This document shows, piece after piece, positions 22,193 to 33,296 of a stretch of 64,000 bases of DNA. The stretch comes from Macrophomina tecta (lineage: Eukaryota; Ascomycota; Dothideomycetes; Botryosphaeriales; Botryosphaeriaceae): the NCBI GenBank assembly GCA_024180945.1, contig JAKSGN010000006.1, forward strand, positions 4,030,001 through 4,094,000. The letters run 5' to 3'. Positions within the stretch are counted from its first letter, which is position 1. Every line of letters starts with the position of its first letter. The translations under genes were made by a program, and so were the position numbers. Under the pieces are notes generated by a model. The model was not told the origin of the DNA. It saw only the letters and a list, made by a program, of their open reading frames with translations, and made no database searches.

Positions 22193-25100
22193 TTCTTGGA
22201 AAATCTCCGGTCGTGGTCTGGATAAAGTCTAGAATAAGGCCGGATATTGCGCCGTCCTAAGCTTACTCAATGAAGAAAGATGACTCTGTGAGATCGACGT
22301 TGCCACCGCATGGATTCGGCATTCGACGTGCGAAACCAGTTTCAGGTGCACCGCGGGACAACCCGGATGAAAGAGGTTCGGGACGAAGCGAAGGAAATCT
22401 TACCGCATGGAATGGTTGGGATTCCGAGCTTTGGCCTATGCCCACGTGCGCGCGCGTTGAAGCAGTCGTCTGAACTTCCATATTCTTAAAATACTCAACA
22501 TTTTCTGCAGGCGGATCCCGATCGCTTCGCACGGAAGAGTGATATTGACTGGCTATAATATAAGACTAGCAGAAATGGTAGTGCATTCGGCATAGCACTA
22601 CGGAATACAAGATGTTGTTGGAGAGTACAAAGAATCCGGCTCGGAAATTGACAGGGGTCCGAAGTTGAAAAGACCAAGAAAAAAGTTGGAATACAGTCAA
22701 GCGCCTATCCGAGTGTGTTGAACTGTTCGGAAGAAGCTGACTGGCATGCGGGAATCTGGTATGTCTGCTTCATAAACAGCGGTCCCTTGATGTAGTTGAG
22801 TGGCGTGCGAGAGGTTGTCAGTAGTATCCTTTGAACTTTGGGGATAAACGGGAGACAAAAGTACCTTGGAAAAAAAAAGTGAAGGGCCGCTCTCGCCAGA
22901 GTAATCGGAATCGAATGATACCGAGGGAAACGGTACGCCGCGTATTGCACTAAAGTGTCGCACGCTTTCGCGCACACACAATCTTCGCCCTGACTCCCAT
23001 AGGGGTACAGACCTGCACGAGCACCGCCCGAAGGCAGTGCCGGCGGCTGGCCCTGAGCTTTCTGATGCCAGGAGCAGGCGTGTTCACGCCAGACCCTCAC
23101 GGGCAGCGGCCAAAGGTGGCGGGTGAAGATGAAGATTACTCCGAATTTCTCATTTGCATGCAGGGACATCCGAGAGGGACCCGGTGTCTGTTTGTGAGCA
23201 AAGAAACGTAGCATTGGCGAGGGCGGCCCTTGGAGGAGGAAAGATGCGTCGAGCTCGTCGCAGCCGAAAATTTAAGCAGGGCTGACGTCGGAAGCGAGGT
23301 TTTCTGCCACCGCCCGCGGCCTCGGCGCTATGAACCAGCCGCTGCTGCTCGCCCGTCGAATCCTCACCACGCTTCGTCGCTCGCTTACTTCCTCACCTGA
23401 ACCGCCTGGCCGCATCGATTTGAGTAACCCTCGGTATCCCCACTGTGTAACGCCGACCTTATCTCGCCTTTTGCCGACTCAGCTTGCCCTCTGCCGCAAA
23501 TACGAGCGCGACCGTCCACCGGGTCTTCCATCGGCATGGCGCATGCCGCCGCCGCTGCCTACGATGCTTTGAAAGCGTGGTCCCACGTGCTCAAGCATGC
23601 GAATTAAGTCATCTCCCCTGCCACAAGTGTCGGAGGAATACCTCCGGTCAAAGATCCTTTGAGGACATGAGATCCTTCCCAGTCGGGATGGCGAAGAGTC
23701 TTCCCTGCATACTCCACGCCTGCGCACTATTTTCTTGAATGAAGGCTCATCTTTAGGACCGGCACAGTATCTCGTAAGCGACCGGTCAAGAGCTCCGCAC
23801 GGCGTCATGGCCCGAACTTTCCGTTCCATGCCTGGACCCTGTAGGGCGATTAATCTTCACCCACGAGGTGGAGGGCCGACGCCTATCTCTACAGACCCTT
23901 CTCGCCATGGCTAGTGCTTTTGATGAGAGCTCTGGAATAGGAAGCCGCCCGCATCCGAAAAAGTCAAAAGCGGCGCAGACGAGAGAGATCGAGTGTTGAT
24001 CTGCGCGGGTTATCCGCCACTCCGACCCACATTCCACGCTGCCGGCCTGGAGAAGCCCACTGTTCGCTGTCGAGAAAGAGCAGAGGAGGGTCCATGAAGC
24101 GAGAACGAGCTCGTCACGGACAAGAGGGATTCCATGTGCCTGAAGTGTTCTCGACCTCCGCGCTAAGAGGCGAGGTCTGCGCGTCTGAGGTGAGCTGCGC
24201 GAGCTTGCAAGCGGGCAGGCCTCGGCGCACATCGCCGACCCAGGTGCGGGGTTCGACGCCAGTTCCCCCCGGGCCCTTTTCCCTCTGAAGAACGTGCTAC
24301 CAGCATCGTGCATACGGACGTGAGGGCGCTGGGCTGGATGGAATAAGAAACGGCAGAGGCGTTGGCCCATGCCAGATCAAGGTGCCGGCGGGCCGGCAGC
24401 TCGCACATGGCGCTGAGACGGCGGCAGTTGGCCAGGGTCCTAGTGCGGAACAGGCCTCAAACTGAATGGAGCTATAATTGATCGCCGTAAGGGCGCATCC
24501 TGGAGCAATCACGCGTGCAAGAGGGCCCGGAGCAGCCAAAAGAAGCAATGGCCGTGGCGTCTGATGTGGTGTGAGGTGGTGGACGAGACTTCTCGCAGCG
24601 GGAGACACGACCTCGCATATACATACAGCAGCAGATGCAGCAGTCGGCGGGAAGCCTGAGCGATGGTGGAGGGCTCGCAATATCGAGGCCGGGCGATAGG
24701 CGGCGACATTTTTTGCCAAAAGCAGGGAGGGGCTGCACAAGGCGGAACCGCATCCCAGTGCTGCGGCTGGGGACACTACTCGCGGCGGCCATGAAAACCG
24801 GTTCTCGCGCATTGCATTTGCATCTGGTGGTGCTCGATGCTCGATGAGGCCCACCCGTAGATTGCATCGCTCAGGAATGAAGGCCGCGGAGCTCGGGCAG
24901 AGGTGCGGCAGCGACAGACGGGGTTCCAGGTCGGGCGCGCCGTGAGACAGGCAGGAAGCGTATTGTGTTATTGAACCGCGCTAGGGCCGGCTCGGCTGCG
25001 CGGGTCGCTCCCGCTCGCTGGCTGACGAGCAACGGCGGCCACGTCTCGTCTGCTGCTCCTCTGCTCCTTGCGCCGCTCCGTGGGCATTGCACGGGCGCGC

Positions 25101-25750
25101 CGCCTCGCAGCGGCGCGCTGGGAATCGGCAGGCGCTCGCTCAGGGTGTGCGGCTCGCTTTGGGCGGCGGGTGCTTATGACAGGCGCGCGCAGCCAGGATC
25201 GAACCACCCCCCATGCACAAAGTGGCCTGATCTTTCCGCTGTGGGCAACGCGGCGAGTCCCAAGGATCTGCTGCTCGCGCCCCTTGGCGCTGCGCCTGCT
25301 GTCCGCCTGCGCTTGCCCTGGCCGTCGCCGATGCGCAGGCCCTGAGCACCCGACGCATTCCGCCCTTCTGGCGAAACCCAAGGTCGGGCCCCAGTCTTAA
25401 GGAGGGGCATCACGGAGCCTGCGAGCTCGGCAACCACATCGGACGCTCTTGTGCAGGACAAAATTCGTGCCAGCCATCTCGTCATCGCCGCTGACCGACC
25501 CTTTGCCTCGCACCTCGAATGCACTTCACCTTCGATCCCCACGACCACACTCTCCCACCTCAGCTCTACAACTAACGGCCTCCGCCCCGCTCGCTGGATC
25601 CACTCCATTTCCCGGCCCTCTCACCACCACCATTACCTAAGCCTCTTGCGACCGCACGCGTGGCCCTTTCTCGGACGCCCAGCACCGCTTGCCCTGGCCT
25701 GCGACAGACCGCCGCCGCCGCCTTAACCATTGCTCGTCTCGTCGCCAGGG
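22193..25750. other. Long gene-poor region ending in the leader of the bHLH gene
   Basis: About 3.5 kb without a supportable gene. A plus frame at 23330-23572 starts with an amphipathic, arginine-rich stretch (MNQPLLLARRILTTLRRSL) that could be a mitochondrial presequence, but nothing beyond it supports a gene. Frames at 23786-24370 and 24297-25381 are dense on all strands, as expected for GC-rich DNA. From about 25450 the DNA is pyrimidine-rich with a short upstream frame (25449-25640) before the bHLH start, so the 5' leader may be long. Confidence 0.4.
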
Positions 25751-27304
25751 ATGGCTCTCAACTGGAGTTCATTCCTAGCGGACGACGGTCTTAACCAGCA
25801 GAATGACCGCTGGGACCAGCCGTCAGCCCAACAGCAGCAGCAGCAACAACAACACCACCACCAACAACAGCAACAGCAGCTACGTGCCCAGGCCCGATCC
25901 CAGCTCCACATGCAGCTGCCCCAGCACCCGAGCCGCCAGCCGTCGCAGCAAGCCCAGGTCTCCACCAGCTCAGCCCCTTCCGGCCAGGTCTCCCAAGCTC
26001 GCAGCCAGGGCCCTGACTTCAGCCCGTATGAGAACGGCAACCAAGAAACCTACTTCTCCGATGCCTTCTACAATGACCCTAATAACTACTTCCTTAGCGA
26101 CCTCGAGGTTCTGGAGCCGTTGGGTGCGGTTACGTTGGCCGGCTCAACCTCAGACTCGTCGCCTGAGAATTTCAACGATGTCGTTGACTTGACCGACCCA
26201 AATGGCCGCATATCTCAATTCCAGCAGTCCCAGACGAATCAGTCCGCGGCTGCCCAGCAACGGCAGCAGAACAAGCCGCAGCCCAACTTGCCGACGACCA
26301 CTTCACTGCAGGAGATCCAGCAAAACTTTGTGACCGCCTTCCCGCAGGACCCGCGTTCAGCTGCTTACGTCGAGGATCTCACCTTCCCGCAGGGACCCCG
26401 AGGCGCCGCGAAGAATTCGGTATCCACGCTGGAAACCGTCAATGAGCTGGCCGAAACCGATCTTACGACAAAGCGGAACCGGAATTCCGCAAAAGCCGAC
26501 ACGCTTTCCGCTTGCTGGACCTCGCCACTTTGCCCCAACCACAGCAAGGAAGGGACCCCACCCAACCCATCCACTTGTGGAGGCGCCTGCGCACCGTTTT
26601 TGTTCGCCAATACTGAGGATACCAATTTTAGCGGAACCATTGACTCCTCTCTGCTGACTCAGGACCCCATTCCTTCTAAGGAATCGCCCGAAGGTGTTGT
26701 TGAGATTCAATCACGACCTCGCTTGAAGCGCAGCGAAAGCGAATCAAGCCGCGAGCCGTCCGGCCGTCTCTTCAGCAAGAGCACCTCAGGCACTGCTGAA
26801 CCGCAGCAGCAACAGTCGCAGCAGCAATCGCAGCAGCCCTCGGGCCTCAAGAACGAGAGCAGTCCAGATTCGCACTCGCCCGAGGAGACTGGCGGGAACG
26901 CGCAGGGGGCGGATGCTGGCGATGGAAAGGGTAAGACTCGCCGCCGTTTGCCGCACAACCAGGTTGAACGCAAGTACCGTGAGTCCCTGAACACGCAGCT
27001 CGATTCGCTGAGGCGAGTCGTACCCGCTCTTCAGCAATCATCAAGAGGCTGTGAGGGTGGCGACATTGAGGATTTGCCGACCCCCTCGAAGCCCAGCAAA
27101 GCGGTGGTCTTGGCCAGTGCTACGGCCTACATCAAGCAGATGGAGAAGGACAAGAAGCAACTGGCAGATGAGAACCAACTGCTCAGGACGCGCATCAAGG
27201 CGCTCCAGGCTCTTGTCAAATGTGAGGACTGCAGTCTGATGCAGTACGTTATGGATCTGAAACTCCACAACGGTCCACCTGCTCCTTCTGGCTGCCCTGG
27301 CTAA
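25751..27304 (+). CDS. bHLH transcription factor with SREBP-type basic region
   Basis: Intronless, 517 residues from the ATG of MALNWSSFLADDG. The first 90 residues are Gln/His-rich (poly-Q/H coded by CAG/CAA/CAC repeats near 25830-25880), and a second Q-rich run lies at about residues 351-365. A bHLH domain begins near residue 397: RRRLPHNQVERKYRESLN, then helix 1, an acidic loop of about 25 residues, helix 2 (SKAVVLASATAYIKQMEKD) and a leucine-zipper-like extension (KKQLADENQLLRTRIKALQALV). Tyr409 occupies the position of the tyrosine that marks SREBP-type basic regions; most bHLH proteins have Arg there. No transmembrane segment follows, so it is not a membrane-tethered SREBP and more resembles soluble SrbB-like factors. 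It is expected to be nuclear, to dimerise and to bind E-box or SRE-like sites. Its targets cannot be told from this sequence. Confidence 0.88.
   Translation: MALNWSSFLADDGLNQQNDRWDQPSAQQQQQQQQHHHQQQQQQLRAQARSQLHMQLPQHPSRQPSQQAQVSTSSAPSGQVSQARSQGPDFSPYENGNQETYFSDAFYNDPNNYFLSDLEVLEPLGAVTLAGSTSDSSPENFNDVVDLTDPNGRISQFQQSQTNQSAAAQQRQQNKPQPNLPTTTSLQEIQQNFVTAFPQDPRSAAYVEDLTFPQGPRGAAKNSVSTLETVNELAETDLTTKRNRNSAKADTLSACWTSPLCPNHSKEGTPPNPSTCGGACAPFLFANTEDTNFSGTIDSSLLTQDPIPSKESPEGVVEIQSRPRLKRSESESSREPSGRLFSKSTSGTAEPQQQQSQQQSQQPSGLKNESSPDSHSPEETGGNAQGADAGDGKGKTRRRLPHNQVERKYRESLNTQLDSLRRVVPALQQSSRGCEGGDIEDLPTPSKPSKAVVLASATAYIKQMEKDKKQLADENQLLRTRIKALQALVKCEDCSLMQYVMDLKLHNGPPAPSGCPG
25830..25883 (+). repeat. 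CAG/CAA/CAC trinucleotide repeat coding poly-Gln/His
   Basis: Imperfect triplets encode Q8-H3-Q6-like runs in the bHLH protein. Such tracts are often length-polymorphic between strains. Confidence 0.75.
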
Positions 27305-29418
27305 ACGCAAGCTTGCGGCAAGCCCTGAAAAGAATTACCTGTCTAATGCTGTTTGCGCTCGCAAAAACTATGCGATCCCCTTTTGTCTTTACCATCTTCG
27401 AGTACACGACCACCCCCCCGCTCCTGCACACACACATACACACGCACCGCCATATTTACACGCAAGCGAAGCGCAAATTGGTATTTCCGGCGCACATCTA
27501 TTACTTTTTCCTCGTTCAGTTGCTACTGGCGTTTAACGGGATACGCAGAGCGCGCTAGTAAGCTTCTCTTTTGTATGGCTGAACGCGCTGGGGAGCAAGG
27601 CGTTGCATGGCTGTCTCTTGATCTTCAATCTATCCTATGTATTTTTTCCCTTCAACGGCATCGATTCCTCGACTGGTGAATGGTTTCTCGGTTGATGAAA
27701 TTGGCACAGACGCAGACATATTGGAGGGTACAAAAGAAAGAAAAAGAACGGGAAAAAGGGGACATCAGACTGAAGGGGTGAAGGTCTTTTCCGGTTTTCT
27801 GGCTCTTCTCTCCATCTCGGCTTTTCCGGTATGAGGAGGCTTCACGATCCTTATGTCTCACGCCTTCATCGAACTGGGCTGTCTCGCTTTTTGGCTTTTT
27901 CCTTTCCGAAAGAGCAGGGCCGGTAACAGGGTGATCGATAGACGAGACGGAATGCGTTTCTGGGTTTCCACCCTTCGTGGATGGTGGGTGGGATAGCAAC
28001 TTCCGGAAAACCTGTTCTACAGGCGCCAAAATCGATCGTTTAACTCTTCCTATTGGAGCCCAAGATGTCAATTGCGCGCGATGCCTTTGATGGCATTGGT
28101 CAGCGGTGAGGATTGCTGCCCCATCTTCTTCTTTTGCGTTCTCTGCTGTTGCTGCTAATCGCAAGACCCACAATCACCCTTTTTTCTTTCCCCTGCGTTT
28201 CGCGTCCGTTCGTTCGCTCGTCTCCATCTTCAGTCTTACCTCATTACTCGTACCCCCCATGTTGATTTCGCGTAGGAGTGGAGAGATCGCCGATGTGTCC
28301 CTTTCTCGTATTAATCCGGTCAACCGCGAAGTGCGCAGTCCGTCGCTTGCGATCGGTAAAGAAAAAGCCATTAGGCGTGATGGGGTTCGCGATCACTGCG
28401 TCTTCCCTCCATTCTCCCGATTGTGGGACCCATGTCGTGTCTCTCCTCGGCCCCTTTCTCCCTACCTCCACTCCCCGAAACCACTTCAGCCCGCTGCCGG
28501 GCCGACCAAAACGACGTCAGGTAGACAGTGCTGTACGGACAGCGCATAGCGAACCTAACAGGAATTGGCGTGTCGTAACGACTGCTCTTTCTCTCCTCCT
28601 TCGTGCAGACGGAAGGATAAAAATGGATCTGCCGAACAGCAACCCCCCACACAAAAGCGCACGTACATGCGTTTGTGTAAATATTCTCCGTCGGCGGATA
28701 TAGCCGCGCTCGCTCTCTTTCTCGCCCTCTTCCCTTCTCTTTCTTCCCTTCCCCTGATGAACAGACGGATGGGCGTACATCTCTCATTAAGCTTCCGTCG
28801 AGTAGCTTCTTCCCTCTCTCATAATAATGCTCCACCCGCTATTACGCCACCGTTAGTATCGCCTCCGGTGGTCCCTCCGGTCTCTTTTCTTCGCTAGAAA
28901 GGTAAATGAGAAAAAAGCAAACGATTAATCACATATTGCCGCGTCGCATCGCTTCGTCGCTGCTGCCACCCACACCGGCAAGCCCGGATCCGTCGGAGCG
29001 ACGGTCCCCCCTCATTTTTTTTTTTTTTTCCAAAACTTTTGCGGTTCGTTTTCGGAAGGGGAGGGGGTTTTTTTTTTAAAGAAAAAAAAAAAGGTATCGC
29101 TCTCGTCGCTCTCCCGCGCGCGCGTGTGTGCGCGCTTAGATGATGTGCGTCACTGTCGCTCGTCGAAGCTTAATCGTACATACGTTGCGCCGACGCTAGC
29201 TCGTCCGCTTCGTCGATCATCAACATAGCGGCACGCCCGTCGCTGCTATCGTCGTCTTCAGGCTCCGACAGAATCTCGGTTGCTGGCGATGTTGCCGGCC
29301 GTTGTTGTCGCCGCTGCTACTGGAACGCCACCACGCGCAGCCCTATGCCGTCGCGGCGGCCGGGGACGACTGCCGCGCGTCCTTCTGCGCAAGAGGGAGA
29401 GCGACGGCCTCGCCAACG
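27305..29418. other. 2.1-kb non-coding stretch downstream of the bHLH gene
   Basis: Very CT-rich, with a T15 tract at 29015-29029 and an A/T-rich island at 29040-29090. Frames at 28106-28897 (+) and 28371-28835 (-) are complementary low-complexity products of this bias. No gene seen. Confidence 0.45.
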
Positions 29419-30318
29419 CTAACTCGCAGTAGTCATTGTGGGTGTGGTTGTCGCATTGACGATGACGAACGGCTCGATGGGCGGCTGTGGTGCGAGGCAG
29501 TCGTCTTGTGGCTTGGACCGGCGGTCGTGGGCGGAGAAGGTGACGGAGAGGCGGGTCGGGGAGGGTGGAGGAGATGTGGACGCGTTCTCGATGGTGGTGG
29601 CGACGGAGCTCGAGGCGCTTAGGGTCTGTCAAGAGATGGCGGTTAGCGGGTGGTTCGAGTTGATGAGGTTGGGTGGATGGACGGTTGGGGTGAGCTCTGC
29701 CTTGGTGGTCGTGATGAAGAGGAGGGTATGTGATGTGCGATGGTGCCTTTATGTATGGAGAATTGATTATGAGGGTTGTGTGCAGCTCGTTGATGTTGAG
29801 GGACATGTGGAAGGGTATCGCGAGGGAGGAGACGGAGTGGAAGCAGCGCAGATGGAAGAAGGCACAGCGACGGGAGTAATTCCGACAGACGACGATAGCG
29901 ATAACGACGACGACGGCATATGATATATCGACGGTCGCAAATTTAATTCCGTGCGCAGGAGAGTCAGGAATGGCTCGATCAGCTCACACAGGGAGGTTGT
30001 CGTCTCGAATCAAGGACTTACCATGGCTTCGCCATCGATACACCGTTGGCAGCTGCCTAGCACGCCATGTTCGAAAGAAGCCGGCTCGAAGATAGTGGTC
30101 CGGAGCGACGGATGCTGGTGGAAGGTAGGCGAGTAGGGCGGCGGTGGTGTGGACTGCTGATGTGGCTTGTTCTCTTGGGGCCTTTTCCGCTCCCCCTGTT
30201 GTGCTACCGCAGCCACATGGGAGGAAGAGGAGGTCGAGGGGCGGGAAGAAGACGGGGACGAAGAAGAGACCGGAGACGACGCGTCGAGCAGAGCCGTATA
30301 TGGGTCGTAGATTGTCAT
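29419..30318 (-). CDS. Pro/Ser-rich orphan protein, two exons (model tentative)
   Basis: Proposed exons 30318-30022 and 29625-29419 give 167 residues. Exon 1 begins MTIYDPYTALLDASSPVSS, is Ser/Pro/Gln-rich with a PPPPYSP motif, and ends EPASFEHGVLGSCQRCIDGEAM directly before GTAAGT. The last exon follows a CTAAC branch and GACAG acceptor, is coding-like (TLSASSSVATTIENAS, PSPTRLSVTFSAHDRRSKPQDD), and ends at a TAG. Both junctions are phase 0. The intron would be 396 bases, long for this window, so a small middle exon may be missing. An in-frame ATG at 30396 (MLIPTTPQLPPEQG) is an alternative start. No domain, signal peptide or family is recognised. Confidence 0.5.
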
Positions 30319-30396
30319 GCGATATTTCAGGTTGCCTTGGAAGTTGTTGAGGTTTCCCTGTTCGGGTGGTAGTTGTGGTGTTGTAGGTATCAACAC

Positions 30397-32474
30397 CGGA
30401 TGAGGGCTTGAGGATTGGTGATTCGCAAAAGGGAGCGGGAGGGGAAAGAGAAGGACTGCCGGAAGCAGTACAAATAATGCCTCTCGTCTGGCCCTTCAAT
30501 CCTTTCACTGCCCCCCCCCCCCCGGGGGGTCAGCGCGGAAGGGCAGCCGAAGGGTAGGGCCGCTCAAGTCCGCTGAACTCGCACGAAGTTCCTGTGCCCC
30601 GTCAATCGCGCATCCAGCCCGTTGGAGCCGTTTCCGCCCGCAGATCCCTTTTTTCCTTCTCTTCTTTTCAAGGCGCAGGGTGGAAAAACAGGGCTTGTAG
30701 GCGGGCCGTGCCACTCAGCGGTGTTTCCACACAGAACGCGGACCCCATTTTGCGTTGGTTGCCTGCCCTGGGACTGGGTTGGCTGGCTGGGCCGTTCATC
30801 ATCCGCTTGCCATCATCATCAGGCGATGTTGGCGGTGGGGCCACAACCACGTGTTTATAGGGCTGGGGCGGGAAATGCGAGCGTGCGTTTGCGGTAATGC
30901 TCTTGGAGGCTGTTGGAGGAGTCGTGAGAAGGCGGGGTGTCTGAATGGACGCGGCCCAGCTGGAATTGCATCCGGCGGCCGCGAGAGGTGCAATCGGGGC
31001 CAACCAGACGCGCTGAATTTTCCTCTGCAGCTGAGCTGTGAGCGCCGTGGTGTTGGCGGGGGCGGCTCAAAGAGGCAAGCTGGTGTTGTTGGCGAGGGAG
31101 CGAGCCGCATGAGGAAGGCGGCTAGCCGTAAGGGGCAACGCGGCATTGCGGCCGCCTGGTGGTGTGACACTCATCTGGGGTGATGATGGTGCGCATGGGG
31201 TCCTCTGGTCCATCGTCGGCCCTCAGCCCTCTTGCTGACTCTTGCCTCAACATTCCGGAATCCTTCAATCCGCTCTCCCGGTCCGTTTAACGACTCGTTC
31301 TCGTTCTCGGCCAGGCAAGGGGTGCGTGGCAGGCCTGGCAAATTTGGGATTGACTGCCCGTTTGCATTTCGCTTTCCCATTGTGCGCTGACCATGGTGCA
31401 ATGCGGCGCCGCCCATCTCGATGCAATGTCGAGACGCGGTGTCGCGCCCGTGGTCACGTCATTCAATTTCTCCCACGCCCGGCAGATGCAGGGCCAAGGG
31501 CCAGATCTGCAGCGCACTCCTGCCCACTGCCGAAGTTGCTCGCTTGAGCGCGCTGCGGAGGTGTCGCTGCGGGGAGGGATGGGAAGGCTGGCAGACGTGC
31601 CGGGGGGCTGTCAGAGAGCCAAAACAACCAACACACGCAGGCCATGACCACTGACGTCGCGGTGCCGTGATCTTTTGACGACGCGATGGCTGCACGGAGC
31701 TTGCTCATGGCCGTGCATCTACATCTTGATTGTACACCACATCGCGTCGGTCTGTTCTCAGCTCCGCTGGCGTCAGTCAACCCCGTTGCCCGATAGCTTC
31801 TGGATGGCCAGGGCAGCCAAGCTTTTTGGGCTGTGGCCGCCGTCTGGACGAGGCCGGGCGGACCCTTTTCTCGCCCCTTCCCTGTTCCCTCGAGTCGTTG
31901 TTGGTCTGTTCGCGACATCTCACGCCATCAACCACACCCCCCTCCCATCAACCCACACCCTGCCGTGCGGAGTAAACGGGAATTGGCCCAGCATGGTTCG
32001 GCGGGTGCGCGCAGCGTGGAGTGCAGCGCATCAGACGTCAGACCATGTCCATGGACTCTTTTCCGACCATGTGCTGCTCATCTATAAGCTTCACCCTCAC
32101 CTCTGCAAATCGCACGGATTTGCCTTTCCCACTCTTCTTCGTATCAAGCGCCTGCATTCCCGCAAAGTTGCAGAACCAAAAAGAAATCTCGTCTCAGCCC
32201 TCCAGTCAGCTATTCTAGCGCATCGCCGCCTCGGACCCGCCAACCAATCTTACCCAAAACGGCAATTAGACTACCAGCACCAGTCCTCTCCCCTCCGCCC
32301 ACTCCAACCAAACATCACCACCCCACCGGCGATTTCCGGCATCGGACGCCTCAATCACCCCTCTACTACAAATCCCACTTCAACAATCTCCACCCCACAC
32401 CCACCACAACGGCGGCCATCCTCCCACCCCCGGTCCTCCCGGCCCTCCCCACCACCACCCTCCGCCCATCCACA
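30397..32474. other. GC-rich intergenic region with a C13-G6 block
   Basis: Contains 13 C followed by 6 G at 30511-30529. Frames between 30594 and 31918 overlap on both strands without coherent codon bias. The final 350 bases before 32475 are C/A-rich leader-like sequence of the small heat-shock protein gene. No gene called. Confidence 0.45.
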
Positions 32475-33296
32475 ATGGCGCGCCTCCCCTGCGGCAGCAG
32501 CACACACCATGCGCACAGCATGACGCGCAGCACCTCGGCGACTGCCGCCGCGACCGCCAGCCACAAAAACACTTCCTCCTCCCCTCCCACAAGACCCACC
32601 TCCGCTCAACAGTCCCAACTCCACCGCATCCTCAAGACCATCGACCCTTACGGCGCGCACGCGCACGCCCTCGCCATCCAACAGCGCCTGCGCTCGCGGC
32701 GCCGCGAGGCCCTCGCGCCCGACTTTGACGTGCGCGAGACGGCGTCGGCGTTCTACCTGGAGGGCGAGCTGCCGGGAGTCCGCGACCGCGACGCCGTGCG
32801 CCTGGACTGGATCGACCGGCGCACGCTGAGCGTCGAGGCGACGATTGAGCGCGTCGACCTGGAGGTCGAGTGGGGTCTGCTGCGGCCGATTCGCGTGGAA
32901 ATGAAGAAGTCGCCCCCGTCGTCGGAGGCGAGTAGCATCAGCAGCACCATCAGCTGCGCCAGCTCGATGTCGTCAAGCGCGAGCTCGGCATCGTCGGGCG
33001 CGAGTGAGCATGGCGGCGAGGACGGCATGCTGGTGGATGAGGAGGAGAAGCAGCGCGACGAGGATGTCGGCAGCGGCAAGGGGAGCATCGAGGCGCAGCC
33101 GAGCAAGCCTGAGGTGCGCGAGTGGTTGAGCGAGAGGCGGGTCGGGCACTACCAGCGCACTTTCACCTTCCCGACTGACGTCGACGCGTCGGCCATCAGG
33201 GCGCGATTGGGCCAGGGGCTGCTGAGGGTGCTGGTGCCGAAGGTGGTCAGGGCCGGTGCGAGGGCGAAGCAGGTCGACATTGAGGACTGCGAGTAA
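32475..33296 (+). CDS. Small heat-shock protein (Hsp20/alpha-crystallin) with an interrupted core domain
   Basis: Single exon, 273 residues. The N-terminal arm (1-80) is Ser/Thr/Ala-rich, then Arg-rich. The alpha-crystallin domain starts at PDFDVRETASAFYLEGELPGV (82-102), a typical beta2/beta3 entry, and continues to about residue 126. It resumes at GHYQRTFTFPTDVDASAIRARLGQGLLRVLVPK (224-256), which holds the G-x-L-x-[VI] core (GLLRVLVPK). Between these lies an insert of nearly 100 residues rich in Ser and then Glu/Asp (SSEASSISSTIS, DEEEKQRDED). Fungal Hsp30-type proteins often carry a linker here, but this one is long. Expected role: ATP-independent holdase in the cytosol. An in-frame ATG at residue 16 could also be the start. 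No classic heat-shock-element array was evident on inspection. Confidence 0.85.
   Translation: MARLPCGSSTHHAHSMTRSTSATAAATASHKNTSSSPPTRPTSAQQSQLHRILKTIDPYGAHAHALAIQQRLRSRRREALAPDFDVRETASAFYLEGELPGVRDRDAVRLDWIDRRTLSVEATIERVDLEVEWGLLRPIRVEMKKSPPSSEASSISSTISCASSMSSSASSASSGASEHGGEDGMLVDEEEKQRDEDVGSGKGSIEAQPSKPEVREWLSERRVGHYQRTFTFPTDVDASAIRARLGQGLLRVLVPKVVRAGARAKQVDIEDCE

Noticed and set aside
25180..25280. GGTTCGATCCTGG on the minus strand, resembling a tRNA B box, with GGCGCG/CGCGCC ends about 100 bases apart
   Set aside because: The T-stem does not pair, no A box is present, and no cloverleaf can be drawn.
24297..25608. Several long overlapping frames on both strands
   Set aside because: GC-rich DNA yields long frames by chance; none shows a domain, and they overlap one another in all phases.
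29258..29806. Arg/His-rich minus-strand frame of 182 codons
   Set aside because: It overlaps, in a different frame, the better-supported exon at 29419-29625, and its composition is typical of an off-frame read.
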